Origin: CAG-273 sp963929915
GTDB lineage: Bacteria; Bacillota; Clostridia; TANB77; CAG-508
Reading direction: 5' to 3'
Length of the DNA: 64,000 bases
Assembly (NCBI GenBank): GCA_963929915.1
Contig: CAWVJY010000003.1
Span: 1 to 64,000 of the forward strand
The translations under genes and the position numbers were made by a program. Under the pieces are notes generated by a model. The model was not told the DNA's origin, searched no databases, and saw only the letters and a list, made by a program, of their open reading frames with translations. Positions 27,250-34,724 of this stretch are shown here, piece by piece; within the stretch, counting starts at the first letter, position 1; each line of letters begins with the position of its first letter.

Positions 27250-28521
27250 ATGGAAAAAGAAATATTAGAAAAAGCACAATATTGTTTAAATTGTAAAAAT
27301 CCGCTATGTAGAACAGGTTGCCCATTAGGAAACCACATACCAGATTTTATAGCACAACTAAAAAAAGGAAATGTTCAACAAGCTTATGAAATTTTAACAC
27401 AGACTACAGTATTATCTGCTGTTTGTGGAAGAATTTGCCCACACCAAAAACAATGCCAAGGAAAATGTGTAAGAGGTATTAAGGGAGAATCTGTATCGAT
27501 AGGAGAATTAGAAGCTTATGTAGGAGATTTTGCATTAGAAAATAGGGATAGTTTGCTAAACAGTTACCTAAAACAAGGTATGCCAAAAGAGCCTAATAAC
27601 AAAAAAGTAGCTATTGTTGGTGGGGGACCAGCAGGTCTTACTGCAAGTGCCTTTTTAAGAAAACAAGGTTTTCAAGTAACAATTTACGAAAGGCAAAATA
27701 AGTTAGGTGGAATTTTGCAAAGGGGAATTCCAGAGTTTCGTTTGAATAAAGAAATTGTACAAAAAACAGTGGCTCAAATTTTAAATTTGGGAATTCAAGT
27801 AGAATATGAAAAAGAGCTTGGAAAAAATATTAGCTTAGAAAAATTAAAACAAAAATATGATGCTGTTTTGCTTACCATTGGAGCCAATGTTCCAAGGAAA
27901 ATGGTAATCCCAGGAGAAGACTTAGAAGATGTCTATGGTGGAAACAGCTTATTAGAAAATCAAAATCATCCAGACTATACTAATAAAAAGGTTGCCGTTA
28001 TTGGTGGTGGAAATGTGGCAATGGATTGTGCCAGAACCATTAAAAGATTAGGTGCAAGCAGGGTAGTGGTAATTTACAGAAGGTCAGAAGAAGAAATGCC
28101 AGCAGAAAGAAAAGAAATAGAAGATGCTAAAAAAGAAGGGGTAGAATTTCTATTTTTAAATAATATTACTAAAGTCTTAGGAAGCAATCATGTAGAAAAG
28201 ATAGAATGTATTAAAACCAAATTAGTAGAAAAAGAAGGAGAAAATAGAAAAGTACCAGTAGATATTGAAAATAGTAACTATGTAATGGATATGGATTATG
28301 TAGTTATGGCAGTTGGAGGAAAAGTAGAAAAAGAAGTTTTAGAAAATAGCAATATAGAAATGAGTAAAAAGAAATATGTAGCTATTAACGAAAATAATCA
28401 AACTTCTTGTGAAAAAGTGTTTGCAGCAGGAGATGTGGCAGGTACAGAGTCTACCGTTGCCTGGGCTGCAAGAGACGGAAGAGATGTGGCAGAAAAAATA
28501 GCACAATATTTAATGGATTAA
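27250..28521 (+). CDS. GltD-like NAD(P)H-dependent Fe-S flavoprotein
   Basis: 423 aa. Related to the glutamate synthase small subunit and NfnB/SudA-type oxidoreductases. N-terminal cysteines for Fe-S clusters: CLNCKNPLCRTGCP and CGRICPHQKQCQGKC. FAD-binding GGGPAGLTASAFLRKQGFQV is near residue 120, and the NAD(P)-binding GGGNVAMDCARTIKRLGA near residue 253. The C-terminal FAD motif is FAAGDVAGTESTVAWAARDGR. No gltB large subunit is adjacent, so glutamate synthase activity is not assured; it may pass electrons to another partner. RBS is weak (AAGG). Confidence 0.88.
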   Translation: MEKEILEKAQYCLNCKNPLCRTGCPLGNHIPDFIAQLKKGNVQQAYEILTQTTVLSAVCGRICPHQKQCQGKCVRGIKGESVSIGELEAYVGDFALENRDSLLNSYLKQGMPKEPNNKKVAIVGGGPAGLTASAFLRKQGFQVTIYERQNKLGGILQRGIPEFRLNKEIVQKTVAQILNLGIQVEYEKELGKNISLEKLKQKYDAVLLTIGANVPRKMVIPGEDLEDVYGGNSLLENQNHPDYTNKKVAVIGGGNVAMDCARTIKRLGASRVVVIYRRSEEEMPAERKEIEDAKKEGVEFLFLNNITKVLGSNHVEKIECIKTKLVEKEGENRKVPVDIENSNYVMDMDYVVMAVGGKVEKEVLENSNIEMSKKKYVAINENNQTSCEKVFAAGDVAGTESTVAWAARDGRDVAEKIAQYLMD

Positions 28522-28609
28522 AAAAGCTTATCTTTATAGAATATAATATATAATTCAATTTTATAAAAAATTAATAATAAATGAAAAACAAAAACAAAAC
28601 AGACAAAGG

Positions 28610-28650
28610 AAAAAGAATAGGAAATCTTATATTTCTCCTATTCTTTTTCT
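28610..28650. terminator. Bidirectional terminator between convergent genes
   Basis: AAAAGAATAGGA pairs with TCCTATTCTTTT, with T runs on both strands. It serves the gltD-like gene and the convergent 359-aa gene, whose last codons overlap it. Confidence 0.8.
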
Positions 28651-29717
28651 TTTTCTCCATTCCAAGCAAATAGTTTCTTTAAAGAACGCATGAAACGAGC
28701 AAATTTAGTGTTCTTTACTTCTACTAAAGCAACATTATTTAAAATAGCATTATAACGTTCTTCTAATGCAGCCATTTGCTGAATATAGTAATTATTAAAA
28801 TCATAATTATTTTCTGTAATACCAATAAAATTTTGATAATTATATAATTTTGCACGATAAATTTCTATTTCTTGTGTGGTTGCTAGTTTGTTAAATTCAT
28901 GGTTAAAATACGAAGTATAAATAAGATGTTGTGTTTGCATAAAAGTATTTTTTAATTCTTGTTTTAAGTTTGCTATTTTATTAGAAATTTTAAAAGCTTT
29001 TTTTTCTTCGCATTTGTCATCCAATAATTGCTGATTTAGCAAAATAATTTTTTCTTCTATATTTAAAATATCGTCTAATTTATCTTGAATTTGCAAAAAC
29101 TCTTTCTTTCCTAAAAGTTTCATAGCATCCAATTTAAACTGATCTGTACTAAAAAAGGTACTGTTCCATAAAATATCTTCTCCAATTAAATTAGCCAATT
29201 GTCTTACCAAATTGCAAAGTAAAGGATAATAATTAGGACTATTAGTAGGGAGGGATATATCATAATATTTTACAATTTCTTCTGGTTGCTCTAAAGCTTT
29301 AACTGTAGCAAGCTGAACAGCCCCTTCGTTTAAAGCCATACCATAAATATTCCATTCACCATATTCACAAAGACCTAAATGATATAAATTACCTTTTTGA
29401 TCTTTTACTTCTTGAATATAGTGGATGAATTCATGGATTGCAAATTTTTCTAATTCATCTAAAGGAAGTCCCTCTTTAAAATAGATGGAAGAATTTTTAT
29501 AAAAATAATTAGCTTCTGCAAAACCTTCTGGCATTTTTGCAAGATACATAGGAATTCTAGAAAACTCAATAAATAGTTGATTTGGAATAAAATGAGCTCT
29601 AGGAAAAGCTTTGCAAATTTTTTCAGAAACGTTTTTGGCAAGCGAATTAACACTTAAGGTATCTAATCTACCAACAATTTCAATTCCATCTTTTTTTAAT
29701 TCTGATTCTATGTTCAT
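28638..29717 (-). CDS. Putative zincin-like protein with HExxH motif
   Basis: 359 aa, no family recognised. It contains AIHEFIHYIQE at about residues 112-122, an HExxH zinc-binding motif, and a downstream ALNEGAVQLATVKAL where the Glu could be the third ligand, as in gluzincins. No signal peptide or membrane helix is seen, so it is probably cytoplasmic. The C-terminal half is helical and charged, with coiled-coil character and a basic end (RFMRSLKKLFAW). It stands alone on the minus strand. The protease reading rests on the motif pair only. Confidence 0.7.
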   Translation of the reverse strand: MNIESELKKDGIEIVGRLDTLSVNSLAKNVSEKICKAFPRAHFIPNQLFIEFSRIPMYLAKMPEGFAEANYFYKNSSIYFKEGLPLDELEKFAIHEFIHYIQEVKDQKGNLYHLGLCEYGEWNIYGMALNEGAVQLATVKALEQPEEIVKYYDISLPTNSPNYYPLLCNLVRQLANLIGEDILWNSTFFSTDQFKLDAMKLLGKKEFLQIQDKLDDILNIEEKIILLNQQLLDDKCEEKKAFKISNKIANLKQELKNTFMQTQHLIYTSYFNHEFNKLATTQEIEIYRAKLYNYQNFIGITENNYDFNNYYIQQMAALEERYNAILNNVALVEVKNTKFARFMRSLKKLFAWNGEKEKE

Positions 29718-29824
29718 GAAAATTTATTTCTCCTTGGTATAATCTTATTATATTATATAACACTTTCTGACAAAAATGTATGACATTTTAATTACAGTTA
29801 TATTACAAATTGATTACAAAATCT

Positions 29825-29924
29825 TGTCAACGGGGACGGAGAATTTTGACAACTTTCCTCAAAAAAGAAAATTGGAAATAGCCCAAACTAAAAAGTTGTC
29901 AAAATTCTCCGTCCCCATTGACAA
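29825..29924. repeat. R2: 100-bp palindromic repeat, left copy
   Basis: Ends are inverted repeats of about 30 bp (TTGTCAACGGGGACGGAG... against its complement) around a 40-bp core. It is the inverted copy of R3 at 30525, with about 3 mismatches over 97 bp. Together they flank the 141-aa gene. Confidence 0.9.
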
Positions 29925-29953
29925 TTGACATAATACACAAAAAAGAGTATAAT
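29925..29953 (+). promoter_or_regulatory. Consensus promoter at the edge of R2
   Basis: TTGACA (29925-29930), exact 17-nt spacer, TATAAT (29948-29953). The -35 box abuts the end of R2, which itself ends in TTGACA, so the repeat sits directly behind an outward promoter that drives the 141-aa gene. Confidence 0.82.
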
Positions 29954-29997
29954 AGAACTATTACCAGTGCAATGCACTGTTTAAGGAGGTAAGTTTC

Positions 29998-30423
29998 ATG
30001 AGTGAAACTATCATTAGAGAAGACTACAACGTTCAAATGGATATTGGTAAAACCTATATCCGGTTCCAAGATTTAGAAGATTTGGAACAAGACCGGGTAA
30101 CCTACTATGTCGCTCGAAAGAAAGTAGAGAAACTCTGCGCTGGTGCAGGAATCTCTATGGACGAGGCCGCTCTTCTTCTTGGAAAGATTCAGCAGGTTCT
30201 TATTGAATGCTTGAAGTTTAATAAGCCTGACAGAGAACGTAAGTGCAGACATGAAAGAAAGGTAAAGAAAATTCCGGAAGAGATTTTGATTGGTACTTTG
30301 TGCAATCTGCTGGAAGTAATGACCTTTGAGGAACTCTTTGGCAAAGTATCTGATATGAAATATTATCAGATTGAAGATTTGTGCAATGTGCCGGACCCGA
30401 TTACTTTTCTCGAAGGGATGTAA
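29998..30423 (+). CDS. Hypothetical protein with foreign codon use, inside an inverted-repeat cassette
   Basis: 141 aa, no family recognised. It is helical and charged, without signal peptide or membrane segment; a Cys/His pair occurs in RKCRHERK. Base composition differs from every neighbour: codons such as CGG, CGC, CTC, CTG, GCC and ACC are common here and rare elsewhere. It has its own consensus promoter, a strong AAGGAGG RBS and a GC-rich terminator, and is bracketed by inverted 100-bp repeats R2 and R3. This looks like a horizontally acquired expression cassette; function unknown. Confidence 0.8.
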   Translation: MSETIIREDYNVQMDIGKTYIRFQDLEDLEQDRVTYYVARKKVEKLCAGAGISMDEAALLLGKIQQVLIECLKFNKPDRERKCRHERKVKKIPEEILIGTLCNLLEVMTFEELFGKVSDMKYYQIEDLCNVPDPITFLEGM

Positions 30424-30474
30424 AGAACCAAAAGCATGGGAAGGAACGCATTGTGTTTTTAAAATGAAAACCTC

Positions 30475-30506
30475 AAAAAGACCGCCGTTTTGGCGGTCTT
30501 TTTTTG
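30475..30506 (+). terminator. GC-rich terminator of the 141-aa gene
   Basis: AAAAAGACCGCC pairs with GGCGGTCTTTTTTT around a TTTT loop: the strongest intrinsic terminator in the window, and GC-rich like its gene. Confidence 0.93.
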
Positions 30507-30524
30507 TGTTAAGGGACTGTCAAT

Positions 30525-30625
30525 GTGTCAACGGGGACGGAGAATTTTGACAACTTTTTAGTTTGGGCTTTTTCCAATTTTCTTTTTTGAGGAAAGTTGT
30601 CAAAATTCTCCGTCCCCGTTGACAC
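30525..30625. repeat. R3: 100-bp palindromic repeat, right copy
   Basis: Reverse complement of R2 with the same arms (GTCAACGGGGACGGAGAATT and complement). Its right end touches the leuS stop codon, so it also forms a large hairpin at the 3' end of the leuS mRNA. Confidence 0.9.
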
Positions 30626-33051
30626 TATTTCACAACAATATTATAAATCTTATTTTTAACATAAATTTCTTTTACAATATTTTTGCCAGCAGTTGCATTT
30701 TTAACATTTTCTAATTCATGTACTTTTTCTTTTACAATGCTTTCTTCTGTATCTAATGAAATAGCTACAGTTGCCTTTACTTTTCCATTTACTTGAATTG
30801 GAATTTCAATTTCATCATCTATGGTTTTAGATTCATCATAAGTAGGCCAAGTTGTACTACTAATTGGAGTGCTATTACCCATTAATTCATATAGTTCTTC
30901 TGTCATGTGTGGAGCAAATGGGTTTAGTAATTGTAAAAATGTTTTAAATTCTGCTTTATTAATTCTCTTTAATCTATAAAACTCATTTACCATTGTCATA
31001 AATGTTGCAACAGAAGTATTAAATTTCATTTCTTCAATATCAGAAGAAACTTTTTTAATAGCTTTATGCATCATTTTTTCAAATTCAGGAGAATAGGTAT
31101 CTCCTTCTACTAAGAAATCTTGCATATTCCAAACACGGTCTAAGAATTTATGACATCCACGAATACTTTCCATAGACCATGGAGCGGTTTGGTCAAATGG
31201 TCCCATAAACATTTCATATACACGGAAAGTATCTGCACCGAATTCTTTTACAATATCATCTGGATTGATAACATTTCCCTTAGATTTTGACATTTTTTCG
31301 CCGTTTGCACCTAAAATCATACCATGTGAAGTACGTTTTTGGTAAGGCTCTTTGGTTGGAACAACGCCAATGTCATATAAAAATTTATGCCAAAATCTTG
31401 AATATAATAAGTGTAAGGTAGTATGTTCCATTCCACCATTATACCAATCTACAGGACTCCAATATTCTAAAGCTTCTTTAGAAGCTAAAGCTTTATCATT
31501 GTGTGGGTCCATGTATCTTAAGTAATACCAAGAAGAACCAGCCCATTGAGGCATAGTGTCTGTTTCACGTTTTGCTTTTCCATGGCAATGTGGACAAGTG
31601 GTATTAACCCATTCTGTATGTCTTGCAAGAGGAGATTCTCCATTTTCTCCAGGTTCATAATCTTCTACATCTGGTAATACCAAAGGAAGTTCTTCTTCTG
31701 GAAGTGGAACCCAACCACATTTTTCACAATATACCATTGGAATTGGTTCACCCCAATAACGTTGTCTTGAAAATACCCAGTCACGTAGTTTATAATTTAC
31801 TTTTCTTTTACCAATTCCTTTTTCTTCTAAGTGATTGATTACTGTGCTAATTGCTTCTTTTACCGATAATCCATTTAAAAAGCCAGAGTTGATTAATTTA
31901 CCAGTAGCAACATCTGTAAATGCTTCTTTTTGTACATCACAAACCACATTAGAGTCTGCAGATTCAATAACAGGAATAATAGGTAAATTAAATTTTTTTG
32001 CAAATTCCCAGTCTCTTGTATCGTGTGCAGGAACCGCCATAATGGCACCAGTACCATAAGTAATTAATACATAGTCAGAAACCCAAATTGGAATTTCTTT
32101 TCCTGTTAAAGGATTAATTGCTCTTAGGCCTTTAATTTCTACACCAGTCTTTTCTTTATTTAATTCTGAACGCTCAAAATCAGATTTTAAACTTGCTTGT
32201 TTTTGATATTCTTTTACTTCATCTAAATTTGTAATATCATTAGCAAGCTCTTTAATCATTGGATGTTCTGGAGCAACAACCATGTAAGTTGCACCAAATA
32301 AAGTATCAGGACGAGTGGTATAAACCACAAGTTCTTGGCTGTGGTTGGCAATTTTAAAAGTTACCTCAGCACCTTCACTTCTACCAATCCAATTTTTTTG
32401 TTGTGCCTTAATTTTATCTAGAAAATCTACATCATCTAAATCATCAATTAATCTCTGCGCATATTCTGTAATTTTAAGCATCCATTGGCTCTTTTCTTTT
32501 TGTACAACAGGACTTCCACATCTTTCACAAACACCATTAACTACTTCTTCATTAGCAAGACCAACCTTACAACCTGTACAGAAATTAATAGGCATAGTTG
32601 CCTTATATGCTAAACCATGTTTATATAGTTGAATAAAAATCCATTGGGTCCATTTATAGTAATTAGGGTCAGTGGTATTTACTTCTCTGGACCAATCAAA
32701 AGAAAAGCCAAGAGATTTTAATTGCTCCCTAAAATGTTCAATATTTTTCTCTGTTGTAATTTTAGGATGAACATGATTTTTAATAGCATAATTTTCAGCA
32801 GGCAAGCCAAAAGCATCAAAACCAATTGGATATAATACATTATAGCCTTCCATTCTTTTCTTTCTAGCAATAATATCTAAAGCAGTATAGCTTCTAGGAT
32901 GCCCAACATGAAGACCTTGTCCAGAAGGATAAGGAAATTCAATTAATCCATACCATTTCTTTTTTGTTTTATCATCTTTGGCAAAAAAAGTACCTTCGCT
33001 ATACCATTTATCTTGCCACTTTTTTTCTACTTTTGCAAAATCATAACTCAT
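30625..33051 (-). CDS. leuS: Leucyl-tRNA synthetase
   Basis: 808 aa. Class Ia aminoacyl-tRNA synthetase charging tRNA-Leu. The HIGH motif reads GLHVGHPRSYT and the KMSKS motif GEKMSKSKGN. An editing domain lies in the middle (VVYTTRPDTLFGATYMV, GTGAIMAVPAHDTRD). A zinc-type Cys cluster CTGCKVGLANEEVVNGVCERC is seen (interrupted here at two Cys pairs). The longer in-frame start at 33129 reads through repeat R4 and is rejected: ATG 33051 follows AAGGAG and gives the family N-terminus. No T-box leader was found upstream. Confidence 0.96.
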   Translation of the reverse strand: MSYDFAKVEKKWQDKWYSEGTFFAKDDKTKKKWYGLIEFPYPSGQGLHVGHPRSYTALDIIARKKRMEGYNVLYPIGFDAFGLPAENYAIKNHVHPKITTEKNIEHFREQLKSLGFSFDWSREVNTTDPNYYKWTQWIFIQLYKHGLAYKATMPINFCTGCKVGLANEEVVNGVCERCGSPVVQKEKSQWMLKITEYAQRLIDDLDDVDFLDKIKAQQKNWIGRSEGAEVTFKIANHSQELVVYTTRPDTLFGATYMVVAPEHPMIKELANDITNLDEVKEYQKQASLKSDFERSELNKEKTGVEIKGLRAINPLTGKEIPIWVSDYVLITYGTGAIMAVPAHDTRDWEFAKKFNLPIIPVIESADSNVVCDVQKEAFTDVATGKLINSGFLNGLSVKEAISTVINHLEEKGIGKRKVNYKLRDWVFSRQRYWGEPIPMVYCEKCGWVPLPEEELPLVLPDVEDYEPGENGESPLARHTEWVNTTCPHCHGKAKRETDTMPQWAGSSWYYLRYMDPHNDKALASKEALEYWSPVDWYNGGMEHTTLHLLYSRFWHKFLYDIGVVPTKEPYQKRTSHGMILGANGEKMSKSKGNVINPDDIVKEFGADTFRVYEMFMGPFDQTAPWSMESIRGCHKFLDRVWNMQDFLVEGDTYSPEFEKMMHKAIKKVSSDIEEMKFNTSVATFMTMVNEFYRLKRINKAEFKTFLQLLNPFAPHMTEELYELMGNSTPISSTTWPTYDESKTIDDEIEIPIQVNGKVKATVAISLDTEESIVKEKVHELENVKNATAGKNIVKEIYVKNKIYNIVVK

Positions 33052-33066
33052 ACCATTCTCTCCTTC

Positions 33067-33112
33067 TTGGGGACGGTTCTCAGTGGCCCCATTTGGGGTT
33101 ACTTGGGACACT
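33067..33112 (-). repeat. R4: GGGGACGG hairpin just upstream of the leuS RBS
   Basis: In leuS orientation it reads GTGTCCCAAGT...CCCC-AAAT-GGGG...AGAACCGTCCCC and ends 16 nt before the leuS ATG. It is nearly identical, in the same orientation and position, to R6 before clpC. Confidence 0.8.
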
Positions 33113-33469
33113 TCAGCTACTTTGAACAAAAAAAGTTACTATACAGAATAACCTGAGAAACTCAAAATCCACCTATTTATTTTAAAGCTAAAAACTTAAT
33201 ATTTTAAGTCTAGTTTTCAATATTAACAAGTATTATATATCAAAATGTACAGAAAATAAAGTAAAAGTGCAAAAAAAAGATGATTTTACTCAAAAAAATC
33301 TTAAAATTTACAGTTAGTATTTAGGTTTTGGATTGTTTAACCCCCGATGGAAAATAAAAAACAAAAAGAAAACTTGTATAAAATAAAAAAAGAAGGAAAT
33401 AATTTACTTAAAAGGACTGGCTATAAAAGCTTAAGTTAAAAAATTTAGATAATTTAGGAGGAAATGAAT
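33113..33469. other. Intergenic region without recognised gene
   Basis: AT-rich region between divergent leuS and the Dps-like gene. It must hold both promoters, but no match good enough to annotate was found. No T-box, riboswitch or ORF is supported. Confidence 0.5.
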
Positions 33470-33913
33470 ATGTCAAATCAAGTAGTAGACAAGCTAAATC
33501 AATTTTTATCCGATTTAGCAGTATTTTATCGTAAAGTACAAAATTATCATTGGAATGTGAAAGGAAAGGACTTTTTTACTGTTCATTCAAAGCTAGAAGA
33601 ATATTATGATGAAATTAATGAACAAATTGATGAAGTTGGGGAACATATTTTAATTTTAGGTGGAGAGCCACTAGGAAGTATGAAAGATTATTTAGCTAAT
33701 ACGAAAATCGAAGAAGCTAAAAATGAAAAAATAAGTAGTTGCAACATTTTTCAAAACTTAGAAAAAGATTATACAACTTTAAAAGATTGTGCTTGCCAAA
33801 TAAAAGAATGTGCAGAAAATGAAAACGATTATGCAACCTCTAGTCTAATGGATGACTATATCAAAGAATATGGAAAAATTTTATGGATGATTAAGCAGAA
33901 CAATATGCAATAG
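33470..33913 (+). CDS. Dps-family ferritin-like protein
   Basis: 147 aa. Dps proteins form dodecamers that oxidise and store iron and protect DNA. Ferroxidase-centre residues fit the family: VQNYHWNVKGKDFFTVH and LEEYYDEINEQIDEVGEHI. The rest is helical, with VKDCACQIKECAENEND-like acidic sequence. ATG 33470 is chosen over 33464 because AGGAGG ends only 2 nt before the latter. In an anaerobe this would be an oxidative-stress function, like the flavodiiron protein. Confidence 0.9.
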   Translation: MSNQVVDKLNQFLSDLAVFYRKVQNYHWNVKGKDFFTVHSKLEEYYDEINEQIDEVGEHILILGGEPLGSMKDYLANTKIEEAKNEKISSCNIFQNLEKDYTTLKDCACQIKECAENENDYATSSLMDDYIKEYGKILWMIKQNNMQ

Positions 33914-34064
33914 TAATTGATAGTTAGTGTAAAAATATGCTAGGAAAAATGAAACGGCAATTTGAAAAAGTATGGTATTTGTGGTACAATAGAAGCAGGT
34001 AAGCCATGTGTTTACTATATTTGAATAGGTTTATATATAACGCGATAAGGAGGATTGTAATAAA

Positions 34065-34394
34065 ATGCTAAGCATTACACAGCGTATAAAAAAGATACAA
34101 GAAGAATTACCAATGCTTATTTGCATTTTACAAGAAGGAATCAAACTATTGGAAGAAACTACGCAAACTGCAAACACTTCCCCTAGCAAAAAATTAGACT
34201 ACTTTAGATACCTTTTTTTATATCACAATCGGATACAAACTTTAGAAGAAAACTTTTTAGAGTTGAAGCCTGAAATGATTATGCTAGATCAACAAATAGA
34301 AACTTTGCTAGAATATGGAGAAGGATGCTATCCTCAAGTAAAAAGGACATTAAAAAGTATGCTTGAAGAACTACAAAACTTACCAAAAATATAA
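34065..34394 (+). CDS. Hypothetical helical protein
   Basis: 109 aa, no family recognised. Mostly amphipathic helix with Leu/Glu/Lys repeats (LLEETTQTANTSPSKKL, IQTLEENFLELKPEM); no membrane segment or signal peptide. A strong AAGGAGG RBS precedes ATG 34065 and a terminator follows, so it is a genuine single-gene unit. Function unknown. Confidence 0.75.
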   Translation: MLSITQRIKKIQEELPMLICILQEGIKLLEETTQTANTSPSKKLDYFRYLFLYHNRIQTLEENFLELKPEMIMLDQQIETLLEYGEGCYPQVKRTLKSMLEELQNLPKI

Positions 34395-34398
34395 ACCG

Positions 34399-34437
34399 AA
34401 AGGCTCCCAGAATTAATTTCTGGGGGTTCTTATTTTT
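34399..34437 (+). terminator. Terminator after the 109-aa gene
   Basis: CCCAGAA pairs with TTCTGGG, followed by a T-rich tail. Confidence 0.75.
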
Positions 34438-34611
34438 CCTTTAATATAAGCTATAACTTTAGGACAAGAGTTTATAATGTATTTAGTACAAAACATGAAA
34501 TGTAAAAATATACATAAAGTGAAAAATAGTTTCTTAAGTAATTCCATAAAAAATTGCATCAAAAGAAAAGTAAAATACTATAAAAAATTGAAACTTAAAT
34601 TTTATAATATA

Positions 34612-34640
34612 TTTACAATACAAATTGGTTAGTATATAAT
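34612..34640 (+). promoter_or_regulatory. Promoter of adhE
   Basis: TTTACA (34612-34617), 17 nt, TATAAT (34635-34640), 85 nt before the adhE ATG. No clear Rex (TTGTTAA-type) operator was seen. Confidence 0.65.
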
Positions 34641-34724
34641 AGCAAAGAAAGATAACAATTCACTAGTATATAACAATAAAAAAAGGCTATACTAACAAAA
34701 GAAAGAATTGAAGGAGGATCACAT

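Noticed and set aside
33052..33129. Longer leuS N-terminus starting at 33129
   Set aside because: The extra 26 residues are read through R4 and the true start has a good RBS. The same reasoning removes the extra residues upstream of clpC.
33052..33469. T-box or other riboswitch before leuS
   Set aside because: No T-box consensus, specifier loop or antiterminator was found; only repeat R4 is present.
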